DNA from: Evernia prunastri
Taxonomy: Eukaryota > Ascomycota > Lecanoromycetes > Lecanorales > Parmeliaceae
Assembly (NCBI GenBank): GCA_003184365.1
Contig: NKYR01000074.1
Span: forward strand, 124,680-188,679
Direction: 5' to 3'
Length of the DNA: 64,000 nucleotides
Shown: positions 23,052 to 32,390 of the stretch, one piece after another
How the letters are laid out: the number at the start of each line of letters is the position of its first letter
How positions within the stretch are numbered: position 1 is the stretch's first letter
Program-made: the position numbers and the translations under genes
The notes under the pieces: model-generated
Seen by the model: the letters and a program-made list of their open reading frames with translations, nothing else
The model's database searches: none
Told to the model about the DNA's origin: nothing

Positions 23052-24106
23052 AGCAGATGCGGTCCGGTACCGTAGAGGGAGCAGTGGAGTGGGGCAATTG
23101 TACATGAATGGTGTCTGAATAGAGACAAAGATGTGCAGGGTACCTGTTTTCCTCTGCTTTTTCTCTTGATCATGCTTGCATTTCACCCCGGCGCGCTGTA
23201 TCAACTTGTTTTATCTGCAGCGTTTCAGCGAAGTCTGCTTGCATTCTTTGGGGCGGCCTTTATGATTAGAGCTACGAACCTTGGGTGTTGAGATAGAGTC
23301 GGGATCGGGAGTCAGTCAATGGAAGAAAGGATTTCAGGATTCCTTTCAGAGGGCAGGATTGAATGTTGAATGTTGAGTGAAGCTTGCTTTCTTTTCGTGT
23401 GTGTGAATCTCTGTGAATCCATCTCTGCGAATCCATCTTTCTGAGCCTGTTGAATCTATCTCCACGAACCTATCTCTATCCCTGTGAATATCGAGCGTGA
23501 TGGATAGAGCCTTTTCGTCGAACAGTTCGATTCATTTTTTTTGGTGGGGGAGGAAAGGGGGGTTTAAAGGGAGGGCTCGGGAGTTGATGCTGATGTAGGT
23601 GGCGGGAGAGGAGAAGGGGAGGGAGGGAGGGAAGGAGGACTGTGGGATGTGGTTGTGAAAATCCGTGACCCTCTCGGGCAACGCACCTTCTTCTTCTCCT
23701 TCTTCTTCTTCTTTCTCCTCCACATCCAAGTACTACGAGGTCAGCTATCCACCTCGTGGGCCGATAGGCCAACCCCCCACCACCCCCTTCCCCCCCCACT
23801 GGGAAAAGCGCACCCAACCCCTCGGGTTGTGCGATGTTCCGGTTCCCTTGCGTTTTCGATATTAACCACAGTGGGGCTGGGGGCTCGGTTTGGGTTTTTA
23901 AGTATGTCTGGGGGAAGAGGTGTGCATCTGGGTTGGTAACCGGGTTGATAAGAGGGGTCGGTTTGGGGCGTGTTGATTGTGATTTGAGCGGGTTGGGGGG
24001 GGAGGGAGAGGGAGAGGGGGAAGTGGTTAAGAAGAGGGAGAGGGGGAGGTGTTTGGGATGAGAGGCGCCACGGGTTGGGGGGTGGGGGAAAGGTGGTTTG
24101 CAATGC

Positions 24107-24201
<95 letters not shown>

Positions 24202-25579
24202 GCATTTTTGCTTTCTTGCTTATTGTCTGATTGGTGTGAGAGAGAAAGAGAGAGAGAGAGAGAATCTCCCCATACCGCAAAATCCCTACCATCCGCATCG
24301 CAGCTGATAAATCCACATACAAACCCACTTCCCGCCACGATCTGTTCCCCCGCCTCCAAGACGAACAACCACATCGCCCTGCCGCGCGCCCGACGTGCTC
24401 GCCTTCTCGGGACATCAGGCCGACGCCAGTTTGCGGCTCGAGTACGAATGCGACATCGTCGGTCATGATCTCCCTTGTCGTGCTCACCACTTACCACAAA
24501 AACCCGAGAATGAGGTAGCGGGAGAATAGTCTCCCCTGAACATAGCTCTGGCGATTTGGGGTGGTGCGATGCGATCGTTGAAATTGAGACTTGAAGCAAC
24601 GGCATATGTCACAGATTGTATGATGATTCTTATGATTCTGAAAGCTTTGACTACATCTTTTTCTCTCTCCTTCTCTCTCTCTCTCTCTCTCTCTCTTTCC
24701 ATCTCAAGCAGACCCACATGCATTTAACCGGCGGCTTGGGTATTCCGCGGTTTTGGCGCTGGTCGTCGAATCATCTTCAATTCTTTTGAGCTTTGGGCCT
24801 CTAATGGCCAGAGGTTATGGACTGGGTCCATAGAGCAGCGTTTCCGTGTTTTATTGTGCGGTTTTGCAGAGGGTTTGCTGCGGTAGTAGGTTCAACGAGA
24901 GTTCCTTCTAGAAAATACATGAGTACCTGTCTTCTTTTATCTCTATTTTCACCTGCAGTTTTCGCCTCCTCTTGACCTCAATCGGACATATAGAGTTTAA
25001 TGCAGTATTCCAGTGTCGAGAACAATTCTTAATGCAGCTAAGTTAGAGATATGATGAATCGTACTTAGTCATGTTTTCTTCATGGTATTCTAGCACTTTC
25101 GTCTTCACAGTGTCATTCACAGTTGTTTTGACTGTAGGTTGAAAGTTGGTTGTCTGAGACCGCGATTGAGTGATAAAGAGCTGGTGGCAAAGCGTGTATA
25201 TGTTAGATCAAAGATACTTTGTTACTCTGTTGTACTTGCCTACTTGAATCGTGATAATGTGTCTTTCATCTGATTCCAGGTCTGATACTGCAGTGGATCT
25301 TTTAGGGTTTATTGCATTTTTTGTTTTTTTCTAAGAGTGCCAAAGAGCGAAAGGGTATTAAAAATCTGGAAATATCAGAACAAGCCACTCTTGAAGACAG
25401 TATTGTCCAAACTGTACGCAGATGAAGTAACCTTCTCTATCCGCTTCACATCAACAATATCGCCATCACCACTCACGCCAAACACTCTCTCAAATTACCA
25501 AAATTCCTCTACATCATTCGATCTCCCCCCAAAAAACCATAAATCCACCCAAGAGCAGACCTGCAACCAGCCCCAAATC
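23052..25579. other. Intergenic with large simple repeats
   Basis: About 2.5 kb with no supported gene. Contents: G-rich stretches (23,540-23,640; 23,985-24,050), the (CTTT)n array at 24,107-24,201, GA and CT dinucleotide runs at about 24,236-24,263 and 24,660-24,698, and an AT-richer, featureless 24,700-25,330. The long minus-strand frames across the CTTT array encode only KERK repeats. Confidence 0.65.
24107..24201. repeat. (CTTT)n microsatellite, about 24 copies
   Basis: Perfect tetranucleotide array of about 95 bp, with no interruption until a GCATTTTTG break; flanked within 35 bp by a GA dinucleotide run of opposite strand bias, so the locus switches from pyrimidine to purine. Confidence 0.95.
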
Positions 25580-26134
25580 ATGGGACGCGAAAAACCCACC
25601 CCAGGCCCCATCAAAGCCCTCCGCCTCCCCGCCGACGGCTCCCCCCCGCACGTCCTCACCCTGCAGACCTTCATCGCCGACCCTCCCCCTCCGCCCCCGC
25701 CCCGCGCCAGACTCGGCTACTACCGCGCCATGCTCGAGTACCTGGTCGACAACGACGTCGTCCGCCACGTGCCCAACGTCCTCGTCTTCTGGACCCCGAC
25801 CGCCTGGGAGCTGCGCGACGTCGTCAAGGCCCACTGCGTCGACGACGAGCGGCCCTGGGTCAACGGGCGGTACTCGCTCTTCCTGACGCACGCCAAGGAG
25901 GGCCTCGCACTCAACCGGTACGTCTCGAATGGGAAGACGCAGTATTTCGGGGACGCGTTCGTGCTGATGGAGGTCGCGTATGAGTGGTTGCCCGAGGAGG
26001 ACATGACCGATTTGATCGGGGTTCTGCGCGAGTTGAGGGATGAGCATGTTTATCCGGAGTGTTTGGATGTGCCGGAGGGGGTTGTGGGGAGTAATCTGTT
26101 GGAGGTCTTTAGGAGGGATTGCTTCGGGGAGTAA
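25580..26134 (+). CDS. Hypothetical protein, C-terminus altered by a tandem duplication
   Basis: Predicted 184-residue, single-exon, probably soluble protein starting at the ATG in 'aaatcATGG'. It has no signal peptide or membrane helix; a run of seven prolines occurs near residue 37. The central part is rich in aromatic and charged residues (YYRAMLEYLVDND, VFWTPTAWELRD) and reads as a compact alpha/beta domain I do not recognise. The C-terminus is odd: a 40-bp direct duplication (26087-26126 and 26127-26166) spans the stop, and because 40 is not a multiple of three it shifts the frame and ends the protein. Codon third positions are strongly GC-biased up to about 26,000. Function unknown. Confidence 0.6.
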   Translation: MGREKPTPGPIKALRLPADGSPPHVLTLQTFIADPPPPPPPRARLGYYRAMLEYLVDNDVVRHVPNVLVFWTPTAWELRDVVKAHCVDDERPWVNGRYSLFLTHAKEGLALNRYVSNGKTQYFGDAFVLMEVAYEWLPEEDMTDLIGVLRELRDEHVYPECLDVPEGVVGSNLLEVFRRDCFGE

Positions 26135-26166
26135 TTTGTTGGAGGTTATTAGGAGGGATTGCTCCC
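26087..26166. repeat. 40-bp tandem duplication
   Basis: Two adjacent 40-bp copies (start points at gggagtaatctg and gggagtaatttg) with about three differences. It covers the end of the preceding gene and includes its stop codon at 26132-26134. Confidence 0.85.
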
Positions 26167-27003
26167 GCGATGATTTCAAGACGGGAGGAAAAGCTGTGGG
26201 CTATGTGTATGGGATTTTCGCGAGTCCTGGTTTCTGCGTCTTGGGCTGAGGCTGAGATGGGGTTGTTGTTGACTTTGTTGTAGCGAATTGTCGGCAAATC
26301 CCCTGGACCCGCAGCGTACACTGCAGCTTCTTCATTTGTGGCGGAATTGACCGATGGGTGCTTTAACAAGGCCCCAGCTACGACATTTCAACCTAGGCAG
26401 GCTTGAGAGACGCTAAAGCAATTCGCGTGAGGGTTGCTAGCCGAGTGATTGTACGAAAGGAGAGGGATCGAGTCACCCTGGCGATTGTGGTTTCGAATGG
26501 CCATGACTGTGGCTGAGGATGTTTCTTTGGGCTCGAAAACCTCGGTGTTAAGTGCATCAAACAGATAGGCTCCCTTCAACTCCAACAGTATATATAGAAC
26601 AAATGCTCAGAGGGCCATCTCCTCGCCCTTCTGTGATGTCATGACCTGAAGACCCTGCTTCATAGTTGCTTGATGACAATACGCCGTGATGTTCTGCTTC
26701 GCGCTTATGGCTGATTCCAGAGCTGGAGCCTCACCCTCAGGTACGCCTCGGAAAGGTGTGGGTTGGTATTTGGGGGTCCCCTCCCATACCTGTGCGTATG
26801 CCATGGGATATCCCACCAAATATTCCACACCGTTCCGAGGCGTACGTGACAGTGGAGGTCGAGGGTCAATTGTGGTAGAAGGACGGTCGACGGTGAGCAG
26901 CTAGTAGCCAGATTCGGGATACCAAAACGCGAGGACCGCGGCTTTTATGTGTCCGAGTCGGACGATGTTGTCTCCCCGTCGACCGAATCTGCATCCGAAT
27001 CCG
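26135..27003. other. Intergenic
   Basis: Apart from the 40-bp duplication and the 105-bp foldback, no gene is supported. A short minus-strand frame (26607-26828) runs through the foldback and looks protein-like after it, possibly a remnant. Confidence 0.4.
26741..26845. mobile_element. 105-bp foldback, MITE-like
   Basis: The left arm (26741-26773, starting GTACGCCTCGGAA) and right arm (26814-26845, ending TTCCGAGGCGTAC) are inverted copies over about 32 bp with few mismatches, and the inner CCCATAC / GTATGCC..GGG extends the palindrome into the loop. Terminal inverted repeats and small size fit a miniature element; no clear target-site duplication was seen, so a non-transposon hairpin remains possible. 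Confidence 0.65.
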
Positions 27004-30000
27004 TTATTCTTCAACCCATTCAACAGACATTGCTTCCGATTCGGAAGATTCCGTGTCCGATTCAGCTAATCCAGCCTCCTCTAAGGTTTTGGCGAACATG
27101 ACATTAGGCCTTGCGTGAGCCTGTAGGTATTCGATCGTGGCTGGGTCCCAACGAGCAGCCGCGTCCATCATTTCCTCGGAGACTTTTTTTGTGCAGGTAC
27201 TGATGTGTGATAGTACAACGTCCTCAAACTTCCAAATGGAGACCCGTTCAAAGTTTTTGACTTCGCAGTCTCCGTGGTCCATGAGGAGGTTCATGATAAT
27301 ATAGCCATCGGGATGTCCAGAACCAAACTGTCTCGTCTTGTCCATAGTGATCACGATATTCCTAGCGCGACCGAGGATAACCCTGAACAGCTCCGGCCCG
27401 TGAAAGACCCTAGCTGCTCTGAGCAACATATAATGGCTGAACTCAATTTCAACGCCAACGCCTTTGTAATAACCAAGCACGACAGGCACTACAAGGTCGG
27501 TTTGAATCGAATTCTGGAACGCCCACTTTGCTATTTTCTGGCTCAATTTAGCAGAGGGTCTGTATCGATCAAGAACGAGCCCAATGTTTTTCCCGCACTC
27601 GCTCTTACGAAGGAAAACCTTTAATATCTGATGCGAGTTACAGCCGATAGTCTCGCCCCGATTTAGGATTTTCTCTACCACATCATCACGACTCCTTATG
27701 CTAGAGCAGCATCTCACTACTTTCAGAAGCAGTCTCTCGCTTACCAGGCCTGAATTGTCCAGTATGTGTGTGAGCATTTCCACGGAGTTCACGTTTCTCG
27801 CAGATCCTTTCACTGTATCGTCTGTGATCGTTAGATCTGGTCGAGCTTTCACTAAGGTGTCTAGGACAGCAGCTCCATGCCGTCCATTGGATCGAGCGAC
27901 TGTATCCAACCCTGACTGGTTCAGACTTGCATTATTCTCAAGAAGTAGTCTCAACACGATCAAATTCCTTCGATTGCGGCAACCTCTATTGGCTTTATCC
28001 TCCTGGTTGTTGGATCAGAACAACCATGCAGGTCTCCATCAATATCATCCCCGTTGTTAAGCAGCCTTCGCACGTTATCTGGTAAATTGAGAGCAGATGC
28101 AATAAACATTGGCGAACATTGCTCTCCTAGGAGATCTAAATAAAAATAGGTTCCGTGGAGCAAATCATCTCTGGATAGCAGACAGCACCAATTTTGAAAG
28201 CTTTGAGAATACTCTTCGCAAAATAGCCTATGACATTGAACCCTCATATCATCTGCATCCGATTGTGCTACCGCTGAATTAGCTTCCGGTCCCGAAGCCA
28301 CGGACTTGGGTATTGTGTCGGAAACGGCATCTGCATTTTGGATGTGCTTGAACCAGGTGGCCGAGTAGTGCAGTAGCGGGTCACTGCCAGGAGGCTCAAA
28401 TCTAGCATTTAGATTCAGTTCCAGCGTCTCCTTTATTACCCTCCACGAATCGAGATCACGCTCGTTAGTCTCGAGGAGATGAGCGACTGAGATCTGAGCT
28501 ATAGTTAAATTTGCTACTAGCGGCGTCACATAGAAATCGGCCGTTTCGTCTAATGCTAGCAAATGTTCAGATGTCAAATACTCTTTGACCGAGAAGTGAT
28601 CAAGCTGGACATAGGTCTGCCTTCCAATGTCGTTATACTCGTTCTCCGTCTGAGTCGAAAGACTTTCTTCTTGACGCAGATGACACAAAGACGATGAAGG
28701 GCTGTCATGGTAGTCCTCCTCCAGCTCTTCATCCGTCCGCAAAGACAGTGAAGGGTTGTCGTCAGATTCCTCCTCTGGCTCTTCATCAGTCCGCAAAGAC
28801 AGTGAAGGGCTGTCATCATAGTCGTCTTCCAGCTCTTCATCGCTCAGCAAAGACGATGAGCTGTAGAAAAAATGCTCTCCCGACTCTTTCACCCGCAAAG
28901 ATACTAATGAGCTATTACAGATCTCTAACACATCTTGAGGGTCCGGTAAAGAAGCCACACAGGCCAGCTCCTGCAGAGTTAGAGGCCGTAGAGAGTAACA
29001 CAGCCAGAGGAGCATCAACCGTGCTTTCTCTGAATAATCTTTCGGAATCTTGTTCACTAGTACATCTTTGTATAAGGCTTCTAGCGAGTCCGGCAGGTCC
29101 GTCAGGGCTTCCCGCATTTTTTCATGGGTCTTGCACTCCGAAATTTTCCGCAGCACTAAAGAAGCCCAGCGGAAGCGTCTATAATCAATTGGTTAGATCC
29201 TTGCGAGCTATCGCCTTAGATAAACCTGGCTTTGATGGTTGTCTTTAACCCGGGACAGCAGCTCCGATTCATACGCTTTCTTCCAAGGCTTCTCCCGGAC
29301 TATGCGATCGATAAAAGTCTGGATGAAGAAATCCAAAACTTGATAAACACGCTTGGCAACCTTAATTTTGATGGCTTTGATTAATTTGGAACGTATATCA
29401 GTCTCATCACGGCTTAGCACCAAAAGATGAGTGTTCACATGTTTGGTAAAAAGTTGTTCGAGCCAGTGTAGGACGTCCTCCCGCGCTGATGTCTGCTGCC
29501 ATTCAGAGGAATCGTGCGCAGCCATTAATGGATACTCATCAAGTCCATCAAGCACGATAAGCGCACGTTGATTGATGGTCTCGAGACCGATGACAACTTG
29601 ATCGAGCGTATCAATAAGCTGTGCTCTGGTAGGCCGACTGCCTTTCACATTGTGGCTCGTCCAGATGTCACGAACACTCTGAGGCAGTATTTGTGTTCGA
29701 CCACACAATTGTCGAATCAGAGAGGCGAGAAGATTGTTCATGTCAACCGATTGCCGAGTTCTGAAAGTGAAGTACCAGTAAGCCAAAGCATACTCTGAGC
29801 CTGATTCACTGTCACATATGCCTTCCAGATTATCGATAATGCTCGAACTGGTAGGGACAAGGAAGAGTCAATCACCGAATCGTAGAGGACCCAAGACAGG
29901 AAAATTACCATAGTATACTCTTTCCGCACCCGGCTGCTAAGTTTTTAGTACACGAAATGCTACGATGAGGATTAATTACAGCTCCCATATAGCCATAAGA

Positions 30001-31132
30001 TGCTAACGTCTGATGTCTTCCATTTTTCATATGCTGGTAAATCAAATATCCAAGTTCCAGTCTTGAATTCTCGTCTCGATGCTGCAGCGACGTGACTCTC
30101 AGAAAAGGAATAGCTGGAAAGCCAATCGAGAATGCTATGTTCCTCTGCTGTGAGCATCTTGGTAGCAACTTTCGAAACCTGTTGAGTCAATTCCTCGATC
30201 CCAGCTAACATAGAAAGCACCTGTTCTTCAAGCTCTTTCTTCTCTTGGACGCGATACTTGTGCTCAATAAGTCTCGTCCAATCCAGTAGAGTTGTCTTTT
30301 TGGACTGAAGTATCTTGTTGAAGTCATTTAGAGGCTGCTCAGCCAGTGTAGTGAAGGATTCAAGTATTCTTTGACCAATGTTGAGACTGTTCTCACGGAT
30401 GATCTCCGCCGACAAATCGAAGATTGCTACATAGACCACAATGATAGTGTCTTCCAGATACTTCAAGTCATCCAAGCTTAGATCTCGGTAATTGGCCTCG
30501 ATGGCCGCCGTAAGAGTAAGAGTGGCAGCCAGTGTTTCACACGTATCAACCACGTTCTTGCGCAAGTACGCGTCATTTTTCGTCATTCGAAGACCGAGTG
30601 AGACTATGGTCCATGCTGCAGATGAATGCCCTGTTGGATCAAAAGCAATCCCAGCACTGATAAGCTCTTTGAATTTCAGGACAGACAAGAGGGTCTTTTT
30701 GAGAGCTGCACGAAAATTGATGTCAGGTTTCCCTTTACCCCGCGAGACTTTCCATCCTCTTTCCTCATGCTCACGGTATGACTTTTCTGCCTGCTCCACT
30801 ACTTGCTCCACAAGTTTGGGCCCTTGAGGCTTTTCAATCTTGGAGAGGAGATCTCTCTTATCTTTATCCAATTTCTTGAAGGCCTCTTCCCATAGGTCCC
30901 GGCTGCGCTTGGACTCGCCAGGCACTGCTTCGGATGTAGAGGAGCCCTGCTGAGCAACCACAGGAACAGCGTTGTGTGGATTACCGGATCCCGTTTCATC
31001 TAGGACCGTTGGTTGAAGCGGCAGTCCGGACCGACTTGTTGAACTTTGAGCATGAGACGCTGATGCTTGCGGAACCTCGTTGACGGGCTTTTTCGACTTA
31101 AGCCAACGCTTGCCCTTGAAAGGACGGAACAT
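27004..31132 (-). pseudogene. NACHT-type NLR (STAND NTPase) with disrupted frame
   Basis: Fungal NOD-like receptor, expected to act in non-self recognition. From ATG 31132, exon 1 (to 29980) gives a Pro/Ser-rich leader and an alpha-helical domain of the kind found before NACHT in fungal NLRs (GIAFDPTGHSSAAWTIVSLGL). Introns at 29979-29934 and 29908-29848 build the Walker A GSSGCGKS (residues 383-390); Walker B is LDGLDEY near residue 493, and HFSVKEYL marks the post-NACHT helical region. The remainder is helical, ankyrin-like at the C-terminus. Two breaks: the 29178-29226 junction does not fit a phase-consistent GT-AG intron (CAG|GTTTAT.. to TATAG leaves one base too many; a GC donor at 29214 would fit), and at 27961-27967 (GGAATTTG on the minus strand) a one-base loss moves the frame, ending it at 27960 while the ankyrin-like sequence continues for about 318 codons in another frame. 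Contains an 18-residue triplicated insert. Confidence 0.75.
28690..28853 (-). repeat. Three 54-bp units inside the NLR
   Basis: Each unit encodes 18 residues of the form DEELEDDYDDSPSLSLRT; three tandem copies with scattered changes, all multiples of three. Highly acidic, inserted between the NACHT helical region and HFSVKEYL. Confidence 0.85.
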
Positions 31133-31499
31133 GTTGAAAGTGACAGTAAGTCGCCAACGCTGCTTACAAACGATACACCGCGATGTGAGGCGATTTACGT
31201 CGTCGCAAAGCTGATGACGGTACATGGTTAGTAACAAAAACACTGGACAGCGCTAGCGCTCACCTTAAGTACCTGGTGGTACTAGATGCAATCCTGACGT
31301 GGTCTTAAACCAGAGTGACCAGGTAGTTCTCCTGTACTTTGGGCATTACGATCAATAACGAAGAAAGTGGGGCAAGAAGAATCATAGCTCACGAGGCTGA
31401 ACATGAGCAAGCTCAGCCGCGGCAAAATTCTCGGCCGTGGGTTCTGACCTATCATATGGCATCGAAACGGTTCCAATATGCACGACCTGCATGAGGTCG

Positions 31500-31620
31500 C
31501 TTGGAACTCTCCGCCTAAGTAGATGCGACTAAGTCATACGGTCATAACTAGGGCCTAGTCATAACCCATAATCGAGTCTCGGCTAGCGCTAGGGAACGGT
31601 GTGACTTAGCAGCCTCCAAG
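31500..31620. repeat. Imperfect foldback sharing a core with the one at 59.4 kb
   Basis: The left end (CTTGGA..GACTAAGTCATACGG) and right end (inverse CTTGGAGGCTGCTAAGTCACACCG) are inverted copies with gaps. The inverse of the right arm contains TAAGTCACACCGTTCCC, close to TAAGTCACACCCTTCCC in the 59.4-kb hairpin. Confidence 0.45.
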
Positions 31621-31702
31621 ATGACAACCATATCATATCACAGAGCTATGAACTGGTCGCATACCAACTAGCTGAAATATGAGTTAGTCACCCCAAAAGG
31701 TT

Positions 31703-31990
31703 GGGCAAATTACGGGATCATACCCTAAAAGATTGAATCCTTACCAATCCATACCCCAGATTACATTTTCATACCCCTTAGGTATATGAATCGGTAAAAG
31801 TAGAAGCTGTTGGGGTTTGAAATTGTAAAAGATATATTTTCTGGGGGTACCATTCTCTAACGACTCTTTGAAAGATACTCTCCGGGGGATATTCTTTGGA
31901 GGGTAATCTTTGGGGGGTATTTTTCCTTAAGGTACTCTTCGGGGAACCATAGTATTTACAAATTTTTCTTTCCTCTCCGGAAGAAATACT
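31703..31990. mobile_element. Fragment of the 520-bp foldback element family
   Basis: Starts GGGCAAATTACGGGATCATACC and matches the left end of the element at 44496 through CATTTTCATACCCCT (about 80 bp at high identity); the following part (GAAGCTGTTGGGGT..AAGATATATTTTCT) matches the inverse of that element's right arm. Only one arm is present; the C-rich second arm is missing, and the end abuts the coding fragment at 32006. Confidence 0.75.
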
Positions 31991-32005
31991 CCCAAATACC
32001 AGATA

Positions 32006-32390
32006 CTAGTACGGTTTAGGTTGCATATCGATTTCACGGTACCCTATATTCCTCCTCGTATCCAAGCGCGCCGGCAGAAAGCGATGTCTCAAGCCTGCAG
32101 CGACGGATGCCTCAGTAGGCGGTATGCCATCATCATGGAAGGAATACTCGATCCGGGGCTCCTTCTCCCGTCTCCCCGTGACCGTATCTATCCGCATGCC
32201 CACCGGTTTCGTGAGCGTACCTGAGAAGGACGCCCCGTCGAAGAGCGCCAGGGTCTCCGTGCGCGCGCCGGCGAGGATGGCGACGAGACCGAAGCCGCCG
32301 CCGGAGACGGCGGAGAAGTAGCTGAGAGTGAAGCTGGCAAAACCCCCACGGCAGCCATAATCACATAATCACCTCGTCCTAGCTTCGGCG
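32006..32390 (-). pseudogene. Orphan coding fragment, GC-rich
   Basis: On the minus strand a frame runs through about 32385-32006 and reads as real protein: a glycine-rich, hydrophobic stretch (SGGGFGLVAILAGARTET) followed by a charged segment (GMRIDTVTGRREKEPRIEYS, then HDDGIPP). Its GC content is far above the surrounding sequence. There is no ATG in a sensible place and no intron structure, and the 3' end abuts the foldback fragment ending near 31990. It looks like one surviving exon of a gene, probably of a membrane or small-barrel protein, cut by the insertion. I do not recognise the family. Confidence 0.45.

Larger units (their letters stand above)
31133..32005. other. Repeat-filled intergenic region upstream of the NLR
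   Basis: NLR promoter side. Consists mainly of two repeat relics (31500-31620 and 31703-31990); no gene seen. Confidence 0.6.

Noticed and set aside
23741..24605. Minus-strand frames with KERK repeats (192-249 codons)
   Set aside because: Translation of the (CTTT)n array and its surroundings; no start context, introns or motif.
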